Assembly (NCBI RefSeq): GCF_007992095.1
Contig: NZ_BJZP01000003.1
Location: 1-64,000, forward strand
Source: Paenirhizobium naphthalenivorans
GTDB lineage: Bacteria > Pseudomonadota > Alphaproteobacteria > Rhizobiales > Rhizobiaceae
Direction of reading: 5' to 3'
DNA length: 64,000 nt
The notes beneath the pieces are model-generated. The model made no database searches. It was given only the letters and a program-made list of their open reading frames with translations, and had not been told where the DNA came from. Shown here piece after piece: positions 50,741 through 59,557 of the stretch; position 1 is the stretch's first letter; each line of letters opens with the position of its first letter. The position numbers were made by a program, and so were the translations under genes.

Positions 50741-52390
50741 TCAACGCGTCAGGCGTTTGTAACTCATCCGAGTCGGGTTAAGCGCGTCCGCGCCCAGGCG
50801 ACGAACCTTGTCCTTCTCGTAATCCTCGAAGTTGCCCTCGAACCATTCGACGTGACCATCCCCTTCAAAGGCGAGCATGTGCGTCGCCAGACGGTCGAGG
50901 AACATGCGGTCATGCGAGATAATGATCGCACAACCGGCGAAGTTCTCGAGTGCGCTTTCCAGTGCGCCGAGCGTTTCGGTGTCAAGGTCGTTGGTCGGTT
51001 CGTCGAGCAGCAGCACGTTGCCGCCAGCCTTCAACATCTTGGCCAGATGGACGCGGTTGCGCTGGCCACCGGACAGGTTGCCAACCTTCTGCTGCTGGTC
51101 GCCACCCTTGAAGTTGAAGGCGCCGCAATAAGCACGCGAGTTCATGTCGAACTTACCGAGCTTGATGATTTCGGCACCGCCGGAGATTTCCTCCCAGACC
51201 GTCTTGTTGCCATCCAGAGCGTCGCGGCTCTGGTCGACATAACCAAGGTGGACGCTGTCGCCGATGCGTATGGTGCCGGAATCGGGTTTTTCCTGGCCGG
51301 TAATCATGCGGAACAGCGTCGTCTTGCCGGCACCATTCGGACCGATAACGCCAACGATGCCACCCGGCGGCAGCTTCAGCGTCAGATCGTCGATGAGGAC
51401 GCGGTCACCATAGCCCTTGGTGATTCCCTCCATCTCGATGACCACCTGGCCGAGACGCTCACTGACCGGAATGATGATCTGCGCATCGCCGGGACGGACA
51501 TTCTCGGCGGCTTCGACCAACTGTTCGTAGGATTTGATACGGGCCTTGGACTTGGCCTGGCGTGCCTTGGGGCTGGATGCGATCCATTCCTGCTCGCGGG
51601 AAATCGCCTTCTGGCGCGAAGCGTCTTCGCGGGCTTCCTGCTGCATACGCTTGGCCTTGGCCTGCAGGTAAGCGGAGTAATTGCCTTCATAGGGAATGCC
51701 GCGGCCACGGTCGAGCTCAAGGATCCAGCCCGTGACGTTGTCGAGGAAGTAGCGGTCGTGGGTGATCATCAGCACGGCGCCGGGATATTCGCGCAGGTGC
51801 TTTTCCAGCCATCCGATCGTCTCGGCGTCGAGATGGTTGGTCGGTTCGTCGAGAAGCAACAGGTCGGGCTGCGAGAGCAACAGCTTGCAGAGCGCCACGC
51901 GGCGGCGCTCACCGCCGGACAGGCTCGTGACATCGGCATCGCCGGGCGGGCAGCGCAAGGCGTCCATCGCCATTTCGACCTGGTTTTCCAGGTCCCACAG
52001 GTTCTGGCTGTCGATGACGTCCTGGAGCTTGGCGCCCTCATCGGCCGTCTCGTCGGAATAGTTCATCATCAGTTCGTTGTAGCGCTCGAGGATCGCCGTC
52101 TTCTTGGCTACGCCTTCCATCACGTTTTCGAACACAGTCTTGGTCGGGTCGAGATGCGGCTCCTGCTCGAGATAGCCGAGCGTCGCGCCTTCGGCGAGCC
52201 ATGCTTCGCCGGTGTATTCCTTGTCGAGACCGGCGATGATCTTGAGAACCGTCGACTTACCGGCACCGTTCGGTCCAAGGATACCGATCTTGGCATCCGG
52301 ATAGAAGGACAGGTTGACGTTTTCGAGGATCTTCTTGGCGCCGAAGGCCTTGTTGAGGCCGGCCATGTGATAGATGAACTGACGTGCCAT
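50741..52390 (-). CDS. ettA: Energy-dependent translational throttle protein EttA (ABC-F)
   Basis: Soluble ABC-F ATPase that binds the ribosomal E site and gates the first elongation step according to ADP/ATP ratio. The 549-residue protein begins MARQFIYHMAGLNKAFG. It has two ATPase cassettes, each with Walker A (GPNGAGKST and GPNGAGKTT), a signature (SGGERRRVAL and SGGQRNRVHL) and Walker B with DEPTNHLD and DEPTNDLD. The inter-domain linker (about 240-320) is basic. No membrane segment is present. Length and start match the family. Confidence 0.95.
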   Translation of the reverse strand: MARQFIYHMAGLNKAFGAKKILENVNLSFYPDAKIGILGPNGAGKSTVLKIIAGLDKEYTGEAWLAEGATLGYLEQEPHLDPTKTVFENVMEGVAKKTAILERYNELMMNYSDETADEGAKLQDVIDSQNLWDLENQVEMAMDALRCPPGDADVTSLSGGERRRVALCKLLLSQPDLLLLDEPTNHLDAETIGWLEKHLREYPGAVLMITHDRYFLDNVTGWILELDRGRGIPYEGNYSAYLQAKAKRMQQEAREDASRQKAISREQEWIASSPKARQAKSKARIKSYEQLVEAAENVRPGDAQIIIPVSERLGQVVIEMEGITKGYGDRVLIDDLTLKLPPGGIVGVIGPNGAGKTTLFRMITGQEKPDSGTIRIGDSVHLGYVDQSRDALDGNKTVWEEISGGAEIIKLGKFDMNSRAYCGAFNFKGGDQQQKVGNLSGGQRNRVHLAKMLKAGGNVLLLDEPTNDLDTETLGALESALENFAGCAIIISHDRMFLDRLATHMLAFEGDGHVEWFEGNFEDYEKDKVRRLGADALNPTRMSYKRLTR

Positions 52391-52513
52391 CGTGTTGCAT
52401 TGCTCCGCGGGCGTGAAGGGAATTTGCCGCTATGTAGGCGAAAGCGCCGGCCGGGGCAATGCAGCAGGCTGTGAAACAAGGCTCTTTTCTGGTTTGCGCG
52501 AGCTTCGCCCGGC

Positions 52514-52768
52514 CTATTTCAGCGCCGCGTGATCGATCCGGTAGAGTTGCAATCGCGTCGCGGTGGAAACCGGTATCGGCACAAGCCCCGGCCAAGGCTG
52601 TCCGGTGGCCAGTGCGGCAAAGAGCGAGACATCGTTACTGGCTGGATCGAGCGGGAATCGGCATACCGCGACATAGTCGAAAGGCGCAAGCACCTGGCGA
52701 CGCACGGCGGGGTCGCGCGTCGTGAAGGCGAGCAGGCTTTTCGTCACGTCTGCATTCGTGCCGCTCAT
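52514..52768 (-). CDS. Small hypothetical protein (possible C-terminal fragment)
   Basis: An 84-residue frame starting MSGTNADVTK after a GGGACGGA ribosome-binding stretch. The body (APFDYVAVCRF, LFAALATGQPWPGLVPIPV, LQLYRID) reads like the last 60 residues of a larger membrane glycosyltransferase-like protein, from my memory of such tails. It may be a decayed remnant or a small independent gene. The frame is open to 53002, but that part overlaps the hydrolase gene on the other strand and looks non-coding. It lies 123 bases upstream of ettA on the same strand. Confidence 0.5.
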   Translation of the reverse strand: MSGTNADVTKSLLAFTTRDPAVRRQVLAPFDYVAVCRFPLDPASNDVSLFAALATGQPWPGLVPIPVSTATRLQLYRIDHAALK

Positions 52769-52879
52769 GAAATCCGTCCCTTTTGGTATCGGGCGCATTC
52801 TGAATGATCGGTCTAAATATTTCCTTTGCGGCCAGCGCTGAAGCCATCTAACCCTTGAAGCGGGCTCGGGAGGACGGAT

Positions 52880-53857
52880 ATGGCATTCGAAACCAGCAGG
52901 CGGCTCGTCGCAGTGACGGGCGCTGAACTCAGCTACCACCATGAGGTGGCATCCGGCCGGGCAAGAGGCATTGTCGTCGTCTGTCATGGGCTTGCCGAGC
53001 ATTCGCGCCGCTACCGTCGTTTTGCCGAGGCTCTTTCAAGCCCGGGCTATCACGTCTTCGCCCATGACCATCGTGGCCATGGAGAAACGACAGCTGTCGA
53101 TGCCCCGATCGGCCGCTTCGCCAGACGCGAGGGTTGGAAGGTGGTAATTGCCGATACCTTGGCCATGCGCGACTTCGCGGCCGAGCAGTATCCAGGACTG
53201 CCGGTGATCCTTTTTGGCCATTCCATGGGTGGTCTCATCGCGCTCAATACTGCGACCGACCATCCGCGTGCCTTCGACGGCCTAGCCGTCTGGAACTCCA
53301 ATTTCCACCCCGGACCAGCCGGACGCTTTGCCCAAGGGGTGCTGGCGCTCGAGCGTATGCTCAAGGGCTCCGACGTGCCGAGCCTCATCCTGCCTCGCGC
53401 GACCTTCCTTGCCTGGGGCAGGCAGATCCCAAATCGCCGGACCGATGCCGACTGGCTCTCCCATGATCCGGCAGAAGTCGATGCCTATGTAAACGACCCG
53501 CTGTGCGGCTTCGATGCCAGCGTCTCGCTATGGAGCGACGTCTTCACGCTGACATTCCGCGGCGCCACTCCCGAGCAACTGGACCGGCTGCCGAGGAACA
53601 TGCCGATCCATCTCGTCGGCGGCGCCGAAGACCCTGCGACCGAAAAGGCCAGGGCGATGCAATGGCTGGGCAGGCGGTTGGCTAAGGCAGGTTTCGCCGC
53701 TGTCACGACGCGGATCTACCCCGGCATGCGGCACGAAACGCTGAACGAGACAGGCAGAAATGAAGCCACGCAAGACTTCATCCACTGGTGCGATGCGGTA
53801 TCAGCACGCCCCACCGCCACTGGCTCGCAAGCGGTTGGCGATGCCGAAACGGAATGA
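52880..53857 (+). CDS. Alpha/beta hydrolase, lysophospholipase/monoacylglycerol lipase type
   Basis: A 325-residue serine hydrolase of the hydrolase_4 (PldB-like) group. It has VVCHGLAEHSRRYRRFAEAL near the N terminus, HDHRGHGET, the nucleophile elbow LFGHSMGG, LVGGAEDPAT (Asp) and MRHETLNET (His), which complete the catalytic triad. Such enzymes hydrolyse lysophospholipids or monoglycerides in the cytoplasm. A GGGAGGA ribosome-binding site lies before the ATG. It is divergent from the small gene at 52514 and 128 bases from the next transporter. Confidence 0.9.
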   Translation: MAFETSRRLVAVTGAELSYHHEVASGRARGIVVVCHGLAEHSRRYRRFAEALSSPGYHVFAHDHRGHGETTAVDAPIGRFARREGWKVVIADTLAMRDFAAEQYPGLPVILFGHSMGGLIALNTATDHPRAFDGLAVWNSNFHPGPAGRFAQGVLALERMLKGSDVPSLILPRATFLAWGRQIPNRRTDADWLSHDPAEVDAYVNDPLCGFDASVSLWSDVFTLTFRGATPEQLDRLPRNMPIHLVGGAEDPATEKARAMQWLGRRLAKAGFAAVTTRIYPGMRHETLNETGRNEATQDFIHWCDAVSARPTATGSQAVGDAETE

Positions 53858-53985
53858 TCCCATGAGAGAAATTCAAGTGCGTGCGGCAGGGGCCGAAGCT
53901 ATAGATAGAACAACAGAATCCTGTTCGTAAGAAACGCGAGCGCACGGCCGTCGGCGTTCCGCACCGCAGAAGAGCGAAGCCCGCG

Positions 53986-54948
53986 ATGACCACCCCACAA
54001 GGACGCCCCGCGCCGGCCCTGCCCGCCCCGTCCGCGGATGTAACGGTCGGCCTGTTGCTGATGGTGACAGCGGTGCTGATCGCGCCGTTCATCGACATCT
54101 TCTCCAAGCTCGCCACCGAGACCACGTCACCGATGCAGATCACCGCGGTGCGGTTCTTCTTCCAGATGGTCTTCATGTTGCCGATTTTCGTCTGGCGGCG
54201 AACAGTTCCGCGTTTTTCGCGAACCAATACTCATTTTCACGTCGCGCGCGGCGGACTCATTGCCCTCTCCGTGGTCTGCTATGTCACGGCACTTTCGGTC
54301 ATGTCGGTTGCCGACGCGGTGGCGATCTTCTTCATCGAACCGATAATCCTGACCGTGCTTTCCAGCATTTTTCTCAAGGAGACCATCGGTTGGCGCCGCT
54401 ATACCGCCTGCGCCGTGGGTTTTGGCGGGTCCCTTCTGATCATCCAGCCGAGCTTCGAGCAGGTCGGCTTCATCGCGCTCCTTCCGGCCGTCTCGGCCCT
54501 GTGTGTCGCCGTCTTCGCCATACTCACCCGCAAGCTCGCCCATCGCGAGGATCCCTGGTCAATGCAGATCGAGACCGGCTTCTGGGGTATGCTTATCTCG
54601 CTGGCAGCGATCGGGCTGTTCGGCTGGAGCGCACCGGCGATATTCGCGGCGAGCCTGCCGGATGTGACGAGCATGGCATGGATGACCTGCGTTGGCCTTG
54701 CGGCGGCGATTTCCGGCATTTTCAGCGTCTACGCCTATCGCACCGCCCCCGCATCGACGCTCGCGCCACTGCAGTATCTTGAGATCGTCACCACGACGAT
54801 CTTTGGATGGCTGGTCTTCCGCGACTTCCCCGATCCGATCAAATGGCTCGGCATCGCCATCATCATCGGTTCCGGCCTCTTCATCATCTGGCGGGAACGC
54901 CGCTTCACCTCGAAGCCAGTCTCCGACAACGCCACGCTTGCGCCATGA
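53986..54948 (+). CDS. EamA/DMT family transporter
   Basis: A 320-residue membrane protein with about ten helices in two EamA repeats, preceded by a Pro/Ala-rich cytoplasmic start. Phrases such as VADAVAIFFIEPIILTVLS and YRTAPASTLAPLQYLEIV are typical of this export family. Its stop codon overlaps a possible ATG of the CoA-transferase gene, so the transporter and the two enzymes downstream probably form one operon. It may move the substrate or product of that pathway. Confidence 0.87.
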   Translation: MTTPQGRPAPALPAPSADVTVGLLLMVTAVLIAPFIDIFSKLATETTSPMQITAVRFFFQMVFMLPIFVWRRTVPRFSRTNTHFHVARGGLIALSVVCYVTALSVMSVADAVAIFFIEPIILTVLSSIFLKETIGWRRYTACAVGFGGSLLIIQPSFEQVGFIALLPAVSALCVAVFAILTRKLAHREDPWSMQIETGFWGMLISLAAIGLFGWSAPAIFAASLPDVTSMAWMTCVGLAAAISGIFSVYAYRTAPASTLAPLQYLEIVTTTIFGWLVFRDFPDPIKWLGIAIIIGSGLFIIWRERRFTSKPVSDNATLAP

Positions 54949-54959
54949 CAGGACATTCA

Positions 54960-56162
54960 ATGACCGATACGCAGTCGAAAAAACCGCCGCTTGCCGGCAT
55001 CCGCGTTCTCGAACTGGCCCGGGTGCTTGCAGGCCCGTGGGCCGGACAGATGCTCGCCGACATGGGCGCCGACGTAATCAAGGTGGAGAACCCCGAGGGC
55101 GGCGACGACACGCGCGCCTGGGGCCCCCCCTTCGTCGAGGGCAAGGACGGTGAAAACCTCTCGGCAGCCTATTACCACTCGACCAACCGCAACAAGCGCT
55201 CGATCGCCGTAGACCTGAAGACCGAGGAAGGCCAGGACATCGTCCGTCGGCTCGCGGCGACCTCCGACGTGGTGATCGAGAACTTCAAGCTCGGCGGCCT
55301 GAAGAAATACGGCCTCGACTACGAGAGCCTGAGGAAGATCAATCCAAAGCTGATCTACTGCTCGATCACCGGCTTTGGCCAGAACGGGCCCTACGCCGAA
55401 TTTGCCGGCTACGACTACATCGTCCAGGGCATGTCAGGTTTCATGTCGATCACCGGCGAGCCGGACGGCCAGCCGATGAAGGCGGGTGTGGCGATTGCCG
55501 ACATCTTCACCGGCATTTATGCCGTGACCGCCATCCAAGCGGCACTGATCCATGCGATGAGAACCGGCGAAGGCCAATTCGTCGACATGGCGCTGCTCGA
55601 CGTGATGTCGGGCGTACTCGCAAACCAGAATCTCAACTACCTGATCTCCGGCAAGGCGCCGGTCCGGCTCGGCAACGCCCATCCGAACATCAGCCCCTAC
55701 GAGGTGGTCCCGACCGCCGACGGCCACCTGATCCTCGCGGTCGGCAATGATGGCCAGTTCAAGCGGCTTTGCGCAATTCTCGGAATCGAGCCTGTGGCCG
55801 AAGACCAGCGCTTCGCCACCAACAAGGCCCGCGTCGCCAACAAGGTCGAGGTCCGCCGCATCGTTACGACCGAGACGGTGAAGTGGGCCAAGCGCGACCT
55901 GCTGACCGCCTGCGAAAGCAATGCCGTGCCGGCCGGCCCGATCAACTCGATCGCCGAAATGTTCGACGACCCGCAGGTCAAGGCGCGAGGCCTGCGGATC
56001 GAACTGGATGATGCCGACGGCAACGTCATTCCGGGCGTACGCACGCCCATCGTCCTTTCCGAGACACCGCTGCGCTACGAGCGCCCGAGCCCGCGAGTCG
56101 GGGAGCACCAGCAAGAAATTCTCGCCGAACTGGCAGAGATCGAAAGGGAGAGAGACACATGA
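54960..56162 (+). CDS. CaiB/BaiF family CoA-transferase
   Basis: A class III CoA-transferase of 400 residues that moves CoA between carboxylic acids through an aspartyl intermediate. It starts PLAGIRVLELARVLAGPWAGQ, with ADMGADVIKVE, HSTNRNKRSIAVDLK, the region FGQNGPYAEFAGYDY (family catalytic Asp in the context after it) and MALLDVMSG. Relatives include formyl-CoA:oxalate transferase and succinyl-CoA transferases; the acids used here are unknown. The ATG at 54960 has an AGGA nearby. An ATG at 54945, overlapping the previous stop as ATGA, is the alternative. It overlaps the next gene by four bases. Confidence 0.9.
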   Translation: MTDTQSKKPPLAGIRVLELARVLAGPWAGQMLADMGADVIKVENPEGGDDTRAWGPPFVEGKDGENLSAAYYHSTNRNKRSIAVDLKTEEGQDIVRRLAATSDVVIENFKLGGLKKYGLDYESLRKINPKLIYCSITGFGQNGPYAEFAGYDYIVQGMSGFMSITGEPDGQPMKAGVAIADIFTGIYAVTAIQAALIHAMRTGEGQFVDMALLDVMSGVLANQNLNYLISGKAPVRLGNAHPNISPYEVVPTADGHLILAVGNDGQFKRLCAILGIEPVAEDQRFATNKARVANKVEVRRIVTTETVKWAKRDLLTACESNAVPAGPINSIAEMFDDPQVKARGLRIELDDADGNVIPGVRTPIVLSETPLRYERPSPRVGEHQQEILAELAEIERERDT

Positions 56163-57811
56163 AAAAGACCGGCGGACAACTGATCGTCGACGCCCTGAAG
56201 GCCAATGGAGTCGAACGGGTTTCCTGCGTGCCCGGCGAAAGCTATCTGGCGGTACTCGACGCGCTGCGCGACAGCGGCATCGAGACCATGGTCTGCCGCC
56301 AGGAAGGTGGCGCAGCGATGATGGCCGACACCTGGGGACGGCTGACAGGCCAGCCAGGCATCTGCATGGTCACGCGCGGTCCGGGGGCCACGAACGCCAG
56401 CGCCGGCCTGCACATCGCCAAGCAGGATTCGATCCCGATGATCCTCTTCATCGGCCAGGTCGGGCGCGACATGCGCGAGCGCGAGGCCTTCCAGGAAGTC
56501 GAATACCGCCGCGCCTTCACCGAATTCGCCAAATGGGTCGGCGAGATCGACGACGCGCGACGCATTCCGGAATTTGTCACCCGCGCCTTTGCCGTCGCCA
56601 CCTCCGGCCGCCCCGGCCCCGTCGTGCTGTCTTTGCCGGAGGACATGCTGTTGGATGAGGTGGAGGCACCGGCAGCAAAACCCGCCTCACCCGTGGAAGC
56701 GCATCCCGGCCCATCGCAGATCGCCAGACTCGACGAAATGCTATCCTCCGCCAAGCGGCCGATCGCCATTCTTGGCGGCACGCGCTGGACCAAGCAGGCC
56801 GTCACCGAATTCGAGGATTTCGCCAACCGATGGAAGCTGCCGGTCGGTTGCTCTTTCCGCCGCCAGATGCTGTTCGACCACCTGAACGCCTCCTATGCCG
56901 GCGATGTCGGCATCGGCATCAATCCGGCACTTGCCAAGGAAATCAAGGCGGCCGACCTCGTGCTGTTGATCGGCGGCCGTTTCTCCGAAATGCCGTCATC
57001 GAGCTACACGCTGCTTGATGTCCCCTATCCGTCGCAGACACTCGTCCATGTCTTTCCGGACCCGTCCGAACTCGGCCGTGTCTATCGCCCGGATCTCGCC
57101 ATCTGCGCCGCTCCGGTTGAATTCACCACGGCGCTGGAGTCGCTGAAGGCCCCGGAAAATCCTGTCTGGGCCACGCGCACGGAGGCCATGCACGCCGCCT
57201 ATCTCTCATGGTCCACCCCGCCGACGCAGGGCCCCGGCCCGGTCCGCATGGGGCCGATCATGGACTGGATTGAGGCCAACACGGCCGAGGACACGATCTT
57301 CACCAATGGCGCCGGCAATTACGCCACCTGGGTTCACCGCTTCCATCGTTTTCGCGACTTCGCTACGCAGGCCGCCCCGACGTCGGGCTCGATGGGCTAT
57401 GGCCTGCCGGCCGCGGTTGCCGCCAAGGCGCTGCATCCGGACCGCGAAGTCATCTGCTTTGCCGGTGACGGCTGCTTCATGATGCACGGCCAGGAATTCG
57501 CCACCGCGATTCGCTACAACCTGCCGATCATCGTCTGCCTAGTGAACAACGGCATCTACGGCACGATCCGCATGCATCAGGAGCGCGAATACCCCGGCCG
57601 CGTCAGCGCCACCGACCTGACCAACCCCGATTTCGCCGCCTTCGCCCGCGCCTATGGCGGGCATGGCGAGACGGTCGAGGAGACCTCACAGTTCGCCGCG
57701 GCCTTTGAGCGCGCCCGCGCCTCCGGCAAGCCATCGATCATCGAAATCAAGCTCGATCCGGAAGCCATCACGCCAATGAAGACTCTGACTCAAATTCGCG
57801 AAAAATCCTGA
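56159..57811 (+). CDS. Thiamine diphosphate-dependent enzyme (acetolactate synthase/oxalyl-CoA decarboxylase superfamily)
   Basis: A 550-residue enzyme with the three domains of this superfamily: pyrimidine-binding (about 1-170, catalytic Glu49 in CRQEGGAAMMA), a central Rossmann-like domain (about 190-330), and the diphosphate-binding domain with SGSMGYGLPAA and the metal motif GDG...NN (GDGCFMMHG to LVNNG). It decarboxylates or joins 2-oxo acids or acyl-CoA compounds. Its start overlaps the CoA-transferase stop as ATGA. That pairing is known from oxalate breakdown (frc/oxc), but I cannot confirm oxalyl-CoA as substrate. Confidence 0.9.
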   Translation: MKKTGGQLIVDALKANGVERVSCVPGESYLAVLDALRDSGIETMVCRQEGGAAMMADTWGRLTGQPGICMVTRGPGATNASAGLHIAKQDSIPMILFIGQVGRDMREREAFQEVEYRRAFTEFAKWVGEIDDARRIPEFVTRAFAVATSGRPGPVVLSLPEDMLLDEVEAPAAKPASPVEAHPGPSQIARLDEMLSSAKRPIAILGGTRWTKQAVTEFEDFANRWKLPVGCSFRRQMLFDHLNASYAGDVGIGINPALAKEIKAADLVLLIGGRFSEMPSSSYTLLDVPYPSQTLVHVFPDPSELGRVYRPDLAICAAPVEFTTALESLKAPENPVWATRTEAMHAAYLSWSTPPTQGPGPVRMGPIMDWIEANTAEDTIFTNGAGNYATWVHRFHRFRDFATQAAPTSGSMGYGLPAAVAAKALHPDREVICFAGDGCFMMHGQEFATAIRYNLPIIVCLVNNGIYGTIRMHQEREYPGRVSATDLTNPDFAAFARAYGGHGETVEETSQFAAAFERARASGKPSIIEIKLDPEAITPMKTLTQIREKS

Positions 57812-57832
57812 TAGAGCCTTCAAACAAAAAGA

Positions 57833-57862
57833 GAAAAGGCCAGGAGCAATCCCGGCCTTTTC
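57833..57862. terminator. Bidirectional terminator
   Basis: A 9-base stem (GAAAAGGCC with GGCCTTTTC) and a 12-base loop between the convergent thiamine-diphosphate enzyme gene and the RidA gene. A/T tracts on both sides let it serve both. Confidence 0.75.
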
Positions 57863-57886
57863 TTGATTCAGAACATGAAGTGCCGC

Positions 57887-58228
57887 TTACAGAGCGGCGG
57901 TGACGACGAACTCGACCTTGTAGTCCGGGGTCGCGAGCGCGGCCTGGCTGGTGGCGCGGGCCGGCGGGTTCTTCGGGTCGATCCACGCTTCCCAGACGGC
58001 ATTCATTTCGCCGAAGGTCGACATGTCGGAAATGTAGATGATCGTCTGCAGGATCTTCGACTTGTCGGTGCCGGCGGCGGCCAGCAGACGGTCGACTTCA
58101 GCGAGCGCCGACTTCGACTGCTCGGTGACGGAAACGCCTTCACCAACCTGGCCGGCGAGATAGACGGTGTTGCCGTGGACGACGGCGCCGCTCATGCGGG
58201 CGCCCGGCTCGATACGCTTGATGGTCAT
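57887..58228 (-). CDS. RidA family protein
   Basis: A 113-residue protein of the YjgF/YER057c/UK114 family, which hydrolyses reactive enamine/imine intermediates or acts on related compounds. The start MTIKRIEPGARMSGAVV has an AGGAG ribosome-binding site; the frame is open well upstream without family sequence. GNTVYLAGQVG, LLAAAGTDKSKILQTIIYISD and the C-terminal PPARATSQAALATPDYKVE are typical. The PPARAT stretch holds the Arg that binds the carboxylate in active RidA. Upstream on the same strand lies the DUF442 gene. Confidence 0.9.
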   Translation of the reverse strand: MTIKRIEPGARMSGAVVHGNTVYLAGQVGEGVSVTEQSKSALAEVDRLLAAAGTDKSKILQTIIYISDMSTFGEMNAVWEAWIDPKNPPARATSQAALATPDYKVEFVVTAAL

Positions 58229-58296
58229 GGAAAATACTCCTGTTACAAGGGATGGGATGGAAAAAGGGACTGGCGAGCGACAGTCGCGACGGCTTG

Positions 58297-58635
58297 TCAG
58301 CCGCGCAGGTGCTGGCTCTTCTGGTAGGTCGCGGTCGAACGCGCGCCTGACCGGCAATAGCCGAGCATCGGCCGATCGAAATCGTCAAGCGCATCGACCA
58401 TGCCGGAAATGGCGTCGGGAGTGACACCCATCGGACCAACCGGTACATGGGCTATCTGAATGCCGAGTTCTTGCGCGCGGGCGGCAACCTCAGCAAAGGT
58501 CGGCTGGCCGGCCTCTTCCCCGTCGGGGCGATGGCAGACAATGGATTTGAAGCCGAGTGCCTTGATCGTGTCGAGATCTGCGACCGAGATCTGGCCGGTC
58601 ACGGAATATTCGTCGTTGATCTGCGAAATGTTCAT
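58297..58635 (-). CDS. DUF442/TIGR01244 family protein (phosphatase- or rhodanese-like)
   Basis: A 112-residue protein starting MNISQINDEYSVTGQIS. It has FKSIVCHRPDGEE, where the DUF442 family has a similar stretch, and the active-site loop GYCRSGARS. That loop resembles both the Cys-Arg phosphate loop of dual-specificity phosphatases and the CRSGxRS loop of rhodaneses. In other bacteria this domain is fused to a metallo-beta-lactamase fold persulfide dioxygenase (Blh) and linked to sulfide handling. Here it stands alone, 68 bases upstream of the RidA gene. Confidence 0.85.
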   Translation of the reverse strand: MNISQINDEYSVTGQISVADLDTIKALGFKSIVCHRPDGEEAGQPTFAEVAARAQELGIQIAHVPVGPMGVTPDAISGMVDALDDFDRPMLGYCRSGARSTATYQKSQHLRG

Positions 58636-58726
58636 GGCGCGCTCCCTGCTTGCGAGGGGCAAACATCTACGATGGGCTTGCGCGGGCGTCAATCGCCAAG
58701 CCCCCGTTCCAACCGCCGTTTTCGGA

Positions 58727-59557
58727 TCAGACGAAGGCGAAGCTCAGACCGTACGCGCGGCTCTCGCCGGGCGCGAGTACGACCATCTCACCACGTTCCA
58801 CCAGCTTGGCTCGCGGTTCCCAGCGGTGCGAGACGGGCTCGATCCCGAACACATGCGCGGGAGCGGCCTGATTGCGCCACACCTGGAGGAAGGGCAACGT
58901 GTCAGTACGGAAACGCACCTTGAGCGTCTTGCCGCCGGCAGCAGCGATCGGCCCGAGCCGAACTTCCGCCCAGCCGCCCTTGCCGGCCGGCACGCAGAAC
59001 ACGCCGCCGTCGCCCTCGCCAAAGGCCCAGTGAAAACCGCCGCCGTCCAGCATGGCGCCTTCGAGCCGAACGTCGTCATCGAAATGCTTGGCGCCGAGGT
59101 TCATATGATACATCAGAAAAGTCTGGCAGGACTTATCGCCGGTATTAATGACGGTATCGGCAAGGCTCACCTCGCCGGTCTCGCCGCTGATCCGCCAGCG
59201 GCGCTCCAACCGCGCGCTTCCGCCATCGGCCAGCCGAAGGTCGACGACGGCTTGGCATTCGACATCACCCCCCTCCTCCGAAAACACGACGTCACGCGCC
59301 GCATGGGATGAAAAGGAACCGTGCAGCGGAAATCTGCCGGCTTTGCCGTCGCCGAGCGGTTCTGGATGGCGAATATGGTCCGGGCCGCAGGTGAAGAGGA
59401 AGCCCTCGAGCGAATGATCGATGCGCGGATCCCCGTCATCCGGGATCGCCCTGCCGGGCGCCAGGTCGACGCCACCGACGATGCAGCCACCAATATCCAG
59501 AACGGAGCCCTCATCCAGCATGAGAGCCGGACCACTCCGCCCCTTGAATTCCATCAT
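58727..59557 (-). CDS. DUF4432 / aldose 1-epimerase-like protein
   Basis: A 276-residue protein with the galactose mutarotase-type beta-sandwich. Clues are LDIGGCIVGG, the His in LHGSFSSHAAR, VSLADTVINTGDKS, the His in LMYHMNLGAK, and FGIEPVSHRWEPR near the C terminus. Members bind or interconvert sugars; the real substrate is unknown. The start overlaps the MarR gene stop as ATGA with a GAGGAG site before it, so the regulator and the enzyme form one unit. Confidence 0.85.
   Translation of the reverse strand: MMEFKGRSGPALMLDEGSVLDIGGCIVGGVDLAPGRAIPDDGDPRIDHSLEGFLFTCGPDHIRHPEPLGDGKAGRFPLHGSFSSHAARDVVFSEEGGDVECQAVVDLRLADGGSARLERRWRISGETGEVSLADTVINTGDKSCQTFLMYHMNLGAKHFDDDVRLEGAMLDGGGFHWAFGEGDGGVFCVPAGKGGWAEVRLGPIAAAGGKTLKVRFRTDTLPFLQVWRNQAAPAHVFGIEPVSHRWEPRAKLVERGEMVVLAPGESRAYGLSFAFV

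Noticed and set aside
52769-53002. Extension of the 84-residue gene to 162 residues
   Set aside because: The added part overlaps the divergent hydrolase gene and its ribosome-binding site and lacks coding character.
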